Assembly (NCBI RefSeq): GCF_963583255.1
Contig: NC_084803.1
Span: forward strand, 3,150,121 to 3,214,120
From: Pyrus communis
Taxonomy: Eukaryota; Streptophyta; Magnoliopsida; Rosales; Rosaceae
DNA: 64,000 nucleotides
Direction of reading: 5' to 3'
Each line of letters opens with the position of its first letter. Positions within the stretch are counted from its first letter, which is position 1. Below the pieces are notes generated by a model that saw nothing but the letters and a program-made list of their open reading frames with translations, did not search any database and had not been told where the DNA came from. The position numbers and the translations under genes are program-made. Shown piece after piece: positions 11,763 to 21,189 of this stretch.

Positions 11763-14700
11763 ATGGCGTCACCGTCAGAATCGTCTTCTCCCGTTGCGTC
11801 GGTGCAAGCTGCAAACCCTAATTTCTCCAGTTCTGCGCCGCCTTCGAATTCGTATGCCTCTCTTACCATACAAAACATTGGCAGTATGGTGCCAATCAAA
11901 CTCAAACGCTCCAATTATCTGCCATGGCGTGCCCTATTTGCCCCAATTCTGCGTCGGTATAAGCTTCTGAGTATTATCGATGGTACTGAGGTGTGTCCCT
12001 CCTCTCTTCTTCCTGATCGTTCTATTAATCCAAACTTTGAAATTTGGTATGAGAAAGATCAGAATCTTCTCATTTGGTTGAATTCTACTTTGTCTGAAGA
12101 AGTGATTCCTTTCACTGTTGGTGTCTCCTCGTCTCGGGATCTATGGCTTAAACTTGAGCAGCGTTTTGGAGGTGTCTCTGATGCTTACATTCATCAGTTA
12201 CGATCTCGTCTTCAGTCTATTCAGAAAGGTTCACAGTCAATTTCTGATTATCTTCAACAGATCAAGGAACTTTCTGATGCCTTGATGGCAGCTGGTGCTC
12301 CCGTCACCGATCGTGATCTAATTACAGCTACCCTGGCTGGCTTACCTGATGAGTTTGAATCTTTTACTGATTCACTTCTTCTTCGTCTGTCCACCACTAC
12401 CCTGGATGAGTTGCATGGCTTATTACTCACCAAAGAACTCTCTATCTCTCGAAGGAAGAAAGCTATTTCATCTAGCCTCACAGAGCCTTTCCATGCATTT
12501 GCTGCTCAATCGCAGCCTTCTCTCTTGCCTACACCACCACCACATCAAGCACTTGCTGTTCAACCTCAGCCTTTTCGTGGAAATTATCGTGGCAATCATC
12601 GTGGCAATTACAGAGGCCCTGCTCGTGGCCATCGTGGCTACTTTAAAGGCAATAATTTCCGTGGCACTAATTTTCGTGCCAATACCTTTCGTGGTGGCCA
12701 CTCTCAAGGCTCTGGTGCTCTCAATTGTCAAATATGTGGATCACATAGTCATGAAGCTATTGACTGTTTTGATCGCATGAATCCGGATATTTTTGGCAAA
12801 GTTCCTCCAGCCAAACTTGCTGCTATGTGTGCACATTTTTCCTCCAAGCCTGCTCCTTCTTGGCTTATTGATTCGGGTGCAACTTCACACATTACCAATG
12901 ACATTTCTAATATTTCATCTCCTGCTCCATATCGTGGTGAAGACAAGGTCTATATTGGTGATGGTAAAGGTTTGAAAATTAACCACATTGGTTCCTCTTT
13001 TTTGCACACTCCATCTGCTAGTTTTAAGCTGCAAAATGTTCTTCATGTACCACACATGCAGCACAATTTACTTTCTGCATATCAATTTCTCAAAGATAAT
13101 TACTGTTCCTTGACACTTAATTCTGATGGATCCTTTGTAAAGGATCGTTCTACGGGGAAGACGCTTTTGCGGGGACCGGTTAAGGATGGTTTTTATCCCC
13201 TGCACTGTTCATCTCCATCACCTCCGTGCTCTGCTGCTCTACCTACTGCCCTCATCAGTCTCCAAGCACCAGTTTCAGTATGGCACAGTCGTCTTGGCCA
13301 TCCTTCTTCATCAATATTCAAGCGTGTTCTGTCAAAGAATAAAATTCCTATTACTGGAAGATCTTCAGTGGACTTTTTTTGTTCCAACTGTGCTCTTGCC
13401 AAAAGTCATAAGCAATCTTTCAGTTCTACTAGTTCTCATTCTTCTTCAAGTTTAGAACTTTTACATTGTGATCTTTGGGGCCCTGCTCCTGTTATGTCAG
13501 CAAGTGGTTATAGGTACTATCTGTTACTTGTGGATGATTACAGTAAATACAGTTGGTTCTTTCCATTAAAGTCCAAGTCTGAAGTGTGTTCTGTAATAGT
13601 TGAGTTCAAGAGTTATGTAGAAAATCTTCTTGGTAATAAAATCAAAGTTCTTCGTTCTGATTCAGGGGGTGAATTTACTAGTACTGCACTACAGAATTTT
13701 CTCCACACTCATGGTATTATTCATCAATTTAGTTGTCCCCACACACCTGAACAGAATGGTTGTGTTGAACGGAAACATCGTCATCTTGTAGAGACTGCTC
13801 GTACCCTTTTGGTTGCTTCTAATGTACCTCATGTTTTCTGGGTAGAAGCCTTCTCAACTGCTATATACTTGATTAATCGGCTTCCCATTTCTGGCTTATT
13901 GCAATCTCCATGGGAGTTATTATTTCATACTTTACCTGATTACAGTCGCCTCAAAGTATTTGGTTGCAGCTGTTTTCCATGGCTTAAGCCTTACACAACC
14001 TCCAAACTGGACAGTAAAAGTAAATACTGTGTGTTCTTGGGGTACAGTCTTCAACATAAGGGATACCGATGCTTAGATCCTTTAACACAGCGGGTCTATA
14101 TATCTCGCCATGTTGTTTTTGATGAATCAACATTTCCATTTCAGCATTCTCAACCATTGTCCACGTGTGATTCTCGGATAAATGCAGCCTCTCCAATTGT
14201 TCCCTCCATGGATTTGCAGTTTACTATTCCTAAGAGTACATCCTCTCATTTTTCTGCACCTGTCTCGTCAGTTAATCATGGTGTGTCCTCTGCTGACTTG
14301 CACAATCATCATGCTCCTACTCTGCATGCTCCCCATTCTTCTTCACATGTCGCTCCTGTTCATCCACGTCCTGCCACTACTGCCACCCATGCTGCTACTA
14401 CTGATCATTCACCTATTGCACCTCTTGACTCACATGCCACTACTGTTGCCTCACATGTCCCTACTGTTGACTCACATGCCCCTACTGCTACCTCACATGC
14501 AGCTCCGGTTCCTTCTGTTTCTGCTACTGTGAACAATAGTCATCCTATGACTACACGGTCCAAAGCAGGAATTTTCAAACCCAAAGCATTCTCGGCAACC
14601 AACCATCCTCTTCCCTCTTCTATTGAGTTTGTTCCCAATACTTATTTGCAGGCCTCTAAGCATGCTCACTGGAGAACTGCCATGCAAGAAGAATTTAATG

Positions 14701-16205
14701 CTTTGCAATCTACAGGCACTTGGGTTCTTGTCCCTTCTTCTCCTCTTCAAAATGTTGTTGGTTGTAGATGGGTTTTCCGGATTAAGAAACATCCTGATGG
14801 TTCTATTGATCGATACAAGGGTCGACTTGTTGCCAAAGGGTTTCACCAACAAGAGGGCATTGACTATAAGGAAACCTTCAGCCCTGTAGCCAAGCCTGTT
14901 TCTATTCGTATACTATTGTCTCTTGCTGCTCAGTTTAATTGGTTTTTAAACCAGTTAGATATTAGTAATGCTTTCTTACATGGGGATTTACAAGAAGATG
15001 TTTTTATGCAACAGCCTCTTGGGTTCAGTGATCCCTCATTTCCCAATCATGTTTGCAAGCTTCAAAAATCCCTCTATGGTCTTAAACAAGCTCCCAGGGC
15101 TTGGTTTGACAAATTATTTCAAGTATTGCGCTCCTTTGGTTTTGAGCAGTCCTCTTCCGATGCTTCTATGTTTGTTTTACAAGCTCCAACCTTGGTTATC
15201 ATTCTGGTATATGTTGACGATATCTTAGTCACTGGCCCCAATGCTAATCTTTGTCAACATTTTATCAACAAACTGAGCAGTGTATTTCCAGTCAAAGATC
15301 TGGGCTCCTTACACTATTTTTTGGGTCTTGAAGTGCACAGATCTTCTGAGGGTATATTTTTACATCAAGGAAAATATTTACTTGATCTTCTTCAAAAGAC
15401 CAACATGGATGGCGCCAAACCCTGTTCTACTCCCTTAGGGACGGCCAAACTTGATCATACAGGTGTACTTTTGTCTAATCCCACAGAGTATCGATCCTTA
15501 GTGGGTGCCTTGCAATATCTCACCTGGACGCGACCAGACATATCCTTTGCAGTAAATCAAGTATGTCAATTCATGCATGCTCCCCGAGATTCTCATCTTC
15601 AAGCTGCTAAAAGAATTCTCAGGTTTATGAAAGGTACTATTACCCATGGATTATGGTTTAAACCAGGAAATCTTCATCTTACAGCATATTCAGATGCTGA
15701 TTGGGCAGGGTGTACCTTTGACAGAAGGTCCACCAGTGGCTACTGCGTCTTTTTTGGTTCTAATTTGATCAGTTGGAGTGCCAAGAAACAGTCCACGGTT
15801 GCCCGCTCCTCTACTGAAGCTGAGTACCGGTCTTTAGCTCACACATCGGCAGAAATCACATGGATCTGTAAAGTTTTCAGAGATATTGGTTTTTCACTAC
15901 CTCAGATTCCTCATCTGTGGTGTGATAATATCTCTGCAATCTCTTTAGCTTCTAATCCTATTTTCCATGCCCGAACTAAACATATTGAAATTGACTATCA
16001 TTACATCCGTGAACTTGTTCTTGCTCATCTTATCAAGCTTCAGTATGTTTGTAGTCAAGATCAATTGGCCGACATTCATACCAAATCTCTGTCCCGGCAG
16101 CGCTTTCTCTATCTTCAATCCAAGCTGTCTCTTGGTCCTTTTGATGCTTCCAAGTTCAGCTTGAGGGGGTGTAAAGAAGCCAAGATCCAGTCATCGAAGT
16201 GTTGA
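11763..16205 (+). CDS. Copia gag-pol polyprotein
   Basis: One open frame of about 1,480 residues (an earlier in-frame ATG at 11739 gives 1,488). Order along the protein, counted from 11739: gag with a KLKRSNYLPW motif near residue 54, a CCHC zinc knuckle near 330 (CQICGSHSHEAIDC), protease DSGATS near 376, GAG-pre-integrase near 514, integrase D-D-E near 576, 640 and 672, reverse transcriptase with YVDD near 1157, and RNase H with SDADWAG near 1318 and STEAEY near 1358. This order is Ty1/copia. The stop codon lies inside the 3' LTR (16203-16205), so the last 11 codons are LTR sequence. A His/Pro/Ser/Thr-rich repeat linker (14290-14530) separates integrase and reverse transcriptase. Confidence 0.93.
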   Translation: MASPSESSSPVASVQAANPNFSSSAPPSNSYASLTIQNIGSMVPIKLKRSNYLPWRALFAPILRRYKLLSIIDGTEVCPSSLLPDRSINPNFEIWYEKDQNLLIWLNSTLSEEVIPFTVGVSSSRDLWLKLEQRFGGVSDAYIHQLRSRLQSIQKGSQSISDYLQQIKELSDALMAAGAPVTDRDLITATLAGLPDEFESFTDSLLLRLSTTTLDELHGLLLTKELSISRRKKAISSSLTEPFHAFAAQSQPSLLPTPPPHQALAVQPQPFRGNYRGNHRGNYRGPARGHRGYFKGNNFRGTNFRANTFRGGHSQGSGALNCQICGSHSHEAIDCFDRMNPDIFGKVPPAKLAAMCAHFSSKPAPSWLIDSGATSHITNDISNISSPAPYRGEDKVYIGDGKGLKINHIGSSFLHTPSASFKLQNVLHVPHMQHNLLSAYQFLKDNYCSLTLNSDGSFVKDRSTGKTLLRGPVKDGFYPLHCSSPSPPCSAALPTALISLQAPVSVWHSRLGHPSSSIFKRVLSKNKIPITGRSSVDFFCSNCALAKSHKQSFSSTSSHSSSSLELLHCDLWGPAPVMSASGYRYYLLLVDDYSKYSWFFPLKSKSEVCSVIVEFKSYVENLLGNKIKVLRSDSGGEFTSTALQNFLHTHGIIHQFSCPHTPEQNGCVERKHRHLVETARTLLVASNVPHVFWVEAFSTAIYLINRLPISGLLQSPWELLFHTLPDYSRLKVFGCSCFPWLKPYTTSKLDSKSKYCVFLGYSLQHKGYRCLDPLTQRVYISRHVVFDESTFPFQHSQPLSTCDSRINAASPIVPSMDLQFTIPKSTSSHFSAPVSSVNHGVSSADLHNHHAPTLHAPHSSSHVAPVHPRPATTATHAATTDHSPIAPLDSHATTVASHVPTVDSHAPTATSHAAPVPSVSATVNNSHPMTTRSKAGIFKPKAFSATNHPLPSSIEFVPNTYLQASKHAHWRTAMQEEFNALQSTGTWVLVPSSPLQNVVGCRWVFRIKKHPDGSIDRYKGRLVAKGFHQQEGIDYKETFSPVAKPVSIRILLSLAAQFNWFLNQLDISNAFLHGDLQEDVFMQQPLGFSDPSFPNHVCKLQKSLYGLKQAPRAWFDKLFQVLRSFGFEQSSSDASMFVLQAPTLVIILVYVDDILVTGPNANLCQHFINKLSSVFPVKDLGSLHYFLGLEVHRSSEGIFLHQGKYLLDLLQKTNMDGAKPCSTPLGTAKLDHTGVLLSNPTEYRSLVGALQYLTWTRPDISFAVNQVCQFMHAPRDSHLQAAKRILRFMKGTITHGLWFKPGNLHLTAYSDADWAGCTFDRRSTSGYCVFFGSNLISWSAKKQSTVARSSTEAEYRSLAHTSAEITWICKVFRDIGFSLPQIPHLWCDNISAISLASNPIFHARTKHIEIDYHYIRELVLAHLIKLQYVCSQDQLADIHTKSLSRQRFLYLQSKLSLGPFDASKFSLRGCKEAKIQSSKC

Positions 16206-16358
16206 TAAATACTAATTGTAGTTTGTTTTATTAATCTGTAATTTGTTAGTTTTGTTAAGGGCATAAATGTAATATGTCAGAATGCCCACAGCTATATATA
16301 ACAAACTCTGTGTAATTATTCAGTATGTTGAATAACAAGAAATCATTCCTTTCTTATA
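16172..16358 (+). repeat. 3' LTR of the copia element
   Basis: Identical copy of 11417-11603. It is followed by the second ACAAA at 16359-16363 and then the right part of the hAT-like host element. Confidence 0.9.
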
Positions 16359-17384
16359 ACAAATTCCCCTAATAACAAGTAAAATCCTCAATTACAAGCA
16401 TAAACCTCAATTACAAATTGGGTTCATAACAGAAGGGCAGTCTTGGGAGTTAAAGAACCGAGATGCTTCTCTAACAGAGAAGAATCTGGGGAGTACAAAG
16501 TGTGGGTGGAGAAAAGCAAGTAGATGGAATTAAAAATGGGAACAGAAAAGTAGGGAAATAAATTCGAAAAGTGGATTGAGGGTTTGCAAAGTGAAGCATA
16601 CCCGATTCCTGGAGGTCATCTTCGCAAAGTCATTGTGCGGCCCAGTTTCAATGAGAGAGGGAGAGAGAGAGAGATTGCAATGGCAAAGAGGTGGGATTTA
16701 TCAAATTTGCAGAGCTTGGGAGAAAAGAACAGACGACAGGGTAGTGGGGAAAACAAAGTGGGGGTGGGGAATCGAAATCCGGGCCCCTTATGTTATTATT
16801 ATTATTATTTTAATGCTCAAAATCTGGGTCTTTCTGTGTATTGTCAAACTTGGGCTTTTGCCCTCCAACTTCTATTTTGGGCTGGGTAATTTTTTTATAC
16901 CTATTTTGGGCTATGGACATTTTTTTTATACCTAATTATTTGTTTTTTTTTTTTTTGTGATGCCTCTTTGGGTTTTGAGCCCCGAACAGTTGCCCTGGTA
17001 ACACCGGGCCTGGCAAGAGTATTCAGGTCAACGTGGCTTGAGGTTGAAGATGCATATTTAAACTTGATTGCAGAGGAGAAAACACAGTATTTTTTACCTA
17101 GACAACTTAATTAACTCCTGGTAACGCTCCCGTTCCGAGATAAACTCCGCACTCCCTTTCTCCCTCCTCCTTCTTAATCCTACCTAACTGTTGGCAAAAA
17201 AATCAAGCACTCGTGTTATGAACTATATATACATGGCCAAGAGAGCTTTTATATGGACCTTAACATATTGAAGGTGATATTTGCTGACACGTTTATGATT
17301 TTGAAGTCTATGTTGAAAGGAAAATTTTGCATTTCCTTGGTACTCATATCTATTACTTTTTATAGATACAAAAATATATAATTC

Positions 17385-17632
17385 CTTGGCATTTGATATA
17401 GATAGCCACATCATTTGAAAAATTTGCAAAACCCAAGAAAATGAAGGAGAAAAACTCCTCATATACTACAATCATCATTAAATTAACTAGTTTTTCTTAA
17501 TTATTAGTTTATTAAATAATGAATTAAATTTAAAAATCTGATTAATTCAAATGATGTGACTATTCACATCAAATACCATCTAAGATGGTATGAAAATATA
17601 GTACAAAAACATTGTATGAATAACATTACTCT
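17385..17632. mobile_element. Degenerate MITE, related to the copy at 36592
   Basis: The segment shares GATAGCCACATCATTTGAA, a middle region with TTAATTATTAGTTTATTAAAT, and the end TATGAATAACATTACTC with the element at 36592-36896. The right end (17632) is clear; the left terminal repeat is eroded, so the start may lie up to 60 bases further left. No coding capacity. Confidence 0.65.
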
Positions 17633-17996
17633 AATTTTGGAATGCATGCATGCAACAAAGAAATAGCATCCACGTGTGCGGTGTATGCTTGCCATATCTG
17701 CTCATGCATTTATATCAGCTCCGGTAGCACCTGGCACGCGGATCCCAAACCTCTATATGGACTCCCACGTAGCAGATATCCAAGACCAAAACAACCGATC
17801 TCCAACTCCACGGAATAAGTGAAGAACAGACTACACAAACACTTGTCAAATGTACACCAAACTACTCTTTACAAATACCACCGCTTCATATTTTCCCTCC
17901 CTCTATATTATATTTTCCACCTTAATTCGTTCAATCATTTTCAGGAGTTTTATATCAGATCATCGTTGTCACGAGTAGGAGGTGATGAGCCAGGTT

Positions 17997-18100
17997 ATGA
18001 GCCTGAGGAACATGGGTTTCGATCCCAGCCTTCTGGAGACCCTGCACGACTTGCTTGGTTTCGATCCCAGCCTTTTGGTCATGTCTACCTCTCTCGGTTT
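17997..18100 (+). pseudogene. N-terminal fragment of a class II sHSP
   Basis: An ATG at 17997 encodes MSLRNMGFDPSLLETLHDLL, which resembles the start of class II sHSPs (compare [20 protein letters not shown] at 20322). A GGTTTCGATCCCAGCCTT segment is then repeated and the similarity ends. No alpha-crystallin domain follows. It lies between the broken and the intact sHSP, so it is probably a third, truncated tandem copy; a chance match cannot be excluded. Confidence 0.45.
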
Positions 18101-18182
18101 TTGCCTTTTGGGTTTTCATAAATATAAGATAAAGGAAGGAAAGCTTGTATGCTTAGTGTCGTGTCGTTTAATATCCACATAA

Positions 18183-20100
18183 TGTGTTTAATATAGATCC
18201 ACATATTAGCACAGGTAATACGTATTACTTGTGGTATTGGTCGTGTTCATTATTTATACACTGGACTTGGAATCAATTTTATCGCTTCAAAACAAAATTA
18301 AAACAAAATAAATAAAGAATAAATGTACACCAAAAAAGGAATAAATAGGTATTCCATTGTTTATACAGCTGGAGTTGAATCAATTTTATCGCTTCAAAAC
18401 AAAAAAAGGAATTAAATAGATAAAAAAAACTACTGCCCAGTGCCCACCCTGAGATGCAGTCCGACAAGTAGTCGATCCCGGCCTCCAACCCGACATCCAT
18501 CTGTCTGTCGTCCCTCCCTTTCATTTCCTCTCACTGTCGCATATCTGTTTGATAATGATTTTGTGGTCATATATGTGCATGGTTTTGTGGTCATGTGTTA
18601 TTTGCGAATGATGCATGTTGCGTTCTGTCTCACGCTCTTAATACGAGTATCATGAGTAAAACTATATATTAGTGAAATAAGTGTACTGGTTAAGCGTTGC
18701 AAATCAAGTACTAGTGAAACTATACATATGCTACTTTATGTCAAATAAAACTTAGAAATCTCTATCACCATTTTTCTTCGGCTACACATTGTTTTTCGGT
18801 TCTTATAAATTATAACATTAGTTTGTACAATAATATGTGGTGTTCAAACCCTTTTAGGTATATTGATAAATCTTTCCTAATTTAGAGTTGCCTTGCCTCG
18901 CTGGCTCACAATTAACTAAAGGACTGGTCATGGTGAATACAATTAGAGTGATCATTTTTACACTATTTATGAAGGTTCACTTAACTGCTTATCCCCATAT
19001 ATATATTGGTAAAAGCTTATTTTATTAAACACCAACAAAAAACATACATCACACCAAAGGCCCAAAGACTACTTATCAACAAACAAAAGTAGGCCTAAAA
19101 CACTAGAAAATACAAAATGAGCCCAAAAACAGTTAGGCCCAAACTTAACATCAACCATCTGAAACCAGAAGCTTCAACAACTTTTCACAACTTTCTTCAC
19201 CATTCCAATGCCAATCGATCCATCTGATTCCTTGTCCACAGCTGAGCACTGCCTCAACAGACGCCATATAAACCCCGATTTGCTACATGAGCACAACCAT
19301 AAATTAGGGATAGTTGACAATTAAGCGAGAGAAGCCAACTATCAGTATGAAGCTCTTGGAAACCCACGAACGACACTGCTGGAACTGACATACAACAAAG
19401 AAAAAGTGGTGGTGTTGGAAACACCCGAGTCGGTGGATACGCCGAAAGTCTACGCACGATCTTAGTAGGATGCATGGAAAAAGATCAAAGCAAGAAAGAG
19501 CCATGAAGAGTAATGCCCCTGGATATAGAGGAATAGAATAGATCGGAGTATAAATTTGGGAGACAAAGCAGTAGAAGCAAGGAAAACAAAAGAGAAAGAA
19601 AGTAAGAAGGAAACGGTAACTGATTCCCGGGCGAAGCTAGGGCCGGTGTCACCGGGTTTTTTTTTTTTTTTTTTTTTTGAACGCCTCACACAAAAAATGA
19701 GAATAACTCTCAACTTGAGAGAAAAGCTCTCACCACGGGAAGAAATTTTTTCTTCTTATCTATATAATTTGAACTTAGAAAAATATCACTAAAGTTTCTA
19801 ACCATAAAAAAACGAAAAATACCTTTGGATGGCGATTAAATGTCTATTATGTATTAGAATTGTTATTAGCATTTTAAAACTTTTATTTTGCACCTTCACA
19901 AGTGTAATTTTTCTACTTATAAAAATTTTAGATAGCAAAATAAAATATTGGAGCGGCACCACCAACCATTCTCTTTATTATTTAGTACTATTTTCCATAT
20001 ATCGTCCTTTTTATTTCCCCAAAAAATCTGGAGAATGACTAAAGAAGCCCTGCCTCTAGTAAAAGTTTTAAACCTTCCAAACCGTTCTAGACGCTCATAG
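18183..20100. other. Intergenic region with retroelement-like sequence
   Basis: No supported gene. On the minus strand about 19690 to 18990 reads as a leader-like CT-rich stretch followed by a GT- and GGGCC-rich stretch ending in AATAAAATAAGC, again suggestive of a non-LTR remnant. At 19638-19656 the words AGGGCCGGTG and TCACCGGG resemble the inverted terminus of the hAT-like element at 17012. A run of about 22 T follows at 19657-19678. The rest is AT-rich spacer. Confidence 0.35.
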
Positions 20101-20111
20101 AAGAATTAAAC

Positions 20112-20210
20112 GGAACCTCCTGGAACCCCCTGCTGCATTCCCCGTGTCTCCAGAACCTTCCTTTTTCCCTTCCCGCTAACCCACGTCCCCTCTCAACTCC
20201 TCCTATAAGT
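20112..20210 (+). promoter_or_regulatory. Heat shock promoter: HSE-like words and TATA box
   Basis: GAACCTTC at 20153-20160 is a perfect head-to-head pair of heat shock units (GAAnnTTC), with further GGAAC and TTCCC words at 20112-20125 and 20162-20173. A TATA box, CTATAAGT, lies at 20203-20210, about 110 bases before the ATG at 20322. This arrangement is standard for heat-inducible sHSP genes bound by heat shock factors. Confidence 0.65.
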
Positions 20211-20321
20211 ACGGATCCACCGCCCTCCTCCCACAGCGACCAGAAGTTCCTACTCAAGGGTTCACAAAAGCCTGCTAATCAACTCCGAAAAGCGAAAATT
20301 CCACCCACCAAGAAGCGAAGA

Positions 20322-20792
20322 ATGGATATCAGAATCCCCGGTTTTGATGCCCCACTCTTCTCCACACTGCAGCACATCATGGACGTCGCCGACGACGCCG
20401 AGAAGTCATTCAACGCCCCCACCCGGACCTACGTCCGCGACGCCAAGGCGATGGCCGCCACGCCAGCCGACGTCAAGGAGTACCCTAACTCCTACGTCTT
20501 CGTGGTGGACATGCCGGGGTTGAAGTCCGGAGACATAAAGGTCCAGGTGGAAGACGACAATGTACTTCTGATCAGGGGCGAGAGGAAGCGGGAGGAGGAG
20601 AAGGAAGGGGCTAAGTACGTGAGGATGGAGAGGAGGGTCGGCAAGTTCATGAGGAAGTTTGTGCTGCCGGAGAATGCGAATGTAAACGCGATTTCAGCTG
20701 TTTGCCAGGATGGGGTTCTGACTGTGACGGTTGAGAAGCTGCCGCCACCGGAGCCGAAGAAGCCCAAGACAATCGAGGTCAAGATTGGTTGA
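20322..20792 (+). CDS. Class II cytosolic small heat shock protein (17-18 kDa)
   Basis: An intronless frame of 156 residues. It starts [20 protein letters not shown] and carries the class II signature [19 protein letters not shown] before the alpha-crystallin domain (about residues 45-135), then [14 protein letters not shown] and a C-terminal tail with PKKPK and an I-x-V motif (IEVKIG). Class II sHSPs form oligomers in the cytosol and hold heat-unfolded proteins for refolding by HSP70/HSP101. Length and all motifs are complete, and the promoter carries a heat shock element, so this is the functional member of the local cluster. It converges with the NSUN5-like gene downstream. Confidence 0.95.
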   Translation: MDIRIPGFDAPLFSTLQHIMDVADDAEKSFNAPTRTYVRDAKAMAATPADVKEYPNSYVFVVDMPGLKSGDIKVQVEDDNVLLIRGERKREEEKEGAKYVRMERRVGKFMRKFVLPENANVNAISAVCQDGVLTVTVEKLPPPEPKKPKTIEVKIG

Positions 20793-21189
20793 GACTGCAG
20801 AGAGCTGTTTCTGTGATTTGGGTTCTGAGAATAATCGTGCCCGGATTATAAAATGGTTTGCGGATAGATTTTGTGGCTTCGTTGTATTTTCTGAATGTGT
20901 TTACGTGTTTTATATGTGTTTTGGTGTTCTAAGCATGTTTGTTTTTTCAGATCAATGAAGCATATTATGTATTAATGCCTACTTCAATCTCTGTTAATCC
21001 TTCCCATTTCTGTTGGCGACTTTCACAAAATCCGTCAAAAGTGTGCATTGCGGAACAGATAACTCGAACAATTGAATTATCGGACAACAACTTATGCGAA
21101 AAATCGAATCATTGGACATCATACGAAGAACAGAATCGTAGCAAAAGCTGCTTAAACGAAAAGCTTTTGAAACAAAAGGAGTTAATGTT

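Larger units (their letters stand above)
11417..16358 (+). mobile_element. Young Ty1/copia LTR retrotransposon, apparently complete
   Basis: Two 187-bp direct repeats (11417-11603 and 16172-16358) look identical base for base. They are flanked by ACAAA at 11412-11416 and 16359-16363, a 5-bp target duplication. A primer-binding-like TGGTATCA starts at 11604, directly after the 5' LTR, complementary to the initiator-Met tRNA end used by many plant copia elements. A purine tract (GAGGGGG) precedes the 3' LTR. Between them lies one uninterrupted gag-pol frame. Identical LTRs and an open frame point to a recent insertion. Confidence 0.93.
11309..17012. mobile_element. hAT-like element inserted in the sHSP gene; hosts a copia element
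   Basis: The left end begins CAGGGCCGGT (11309) and the right end, read inward, begins CAGGCCCGGT (17012): 9 of 10 terminal bases match as inverted repeats. GCCAAGAG (11301-11308) flanks the left end and GCAAGAG (17013-17019) the right, an 8-bp duplication with one base lost. The sHSP reading frame continues across the boundary, confirming both ends. Without the copia insert the element is about 757 bp and has no transposase, so it is non-autonomous. Its right part (16364-17012) is purine- then T-rich. Confidence 0.8.
10879..17041 (+). pseudogene. Class II small heat shock protein, split by nested transposons
   Basis: The frame opens with MDLRNAGNNFF and continues with [18 protein letters not shown] and EYPNSHAFVVDIPG, clearly a cytosolic class II sHSP. 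Compared with the intact copy at 20322, about four residues (VQVE) are missing after IKANEI, the frame ends at a TGA at 11160-11162, and a segment matching the ERRV stretch is lost. The alpha-crystallin core resumes in another frame ([13 protein letters not shown] to LPPPEPK). At 11308 it is cut by a hAT-like element. Coding sequence resumes at 17014 with KSIQVNVA and a stop at 17039-17041, which is the expected C-terminal tail with an I-x-V motif. The gene is dead by indels and insertion. Confidence 0.9.

Noticed and set aside
14182..14532. Leu/Pro/His-rich frame inside the copia element
   Set aside because: Out-of-frame reading of the His/Ser/Thr-rich linker repeats of gag-pol.
16576..16935. 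Two overlapping ~100-codon frames after the copia element
   Set aside because: They lie within the right part of the hAT-like element, show no family match, and run into T-tracts.
17991..18060. tRNA gene or SINE head (GGTTTCGATCCC looks like a B box)
   Set aside because: No A box at proper distance and no cloverleaf; the codons instead fit the start of a class II sHSP.
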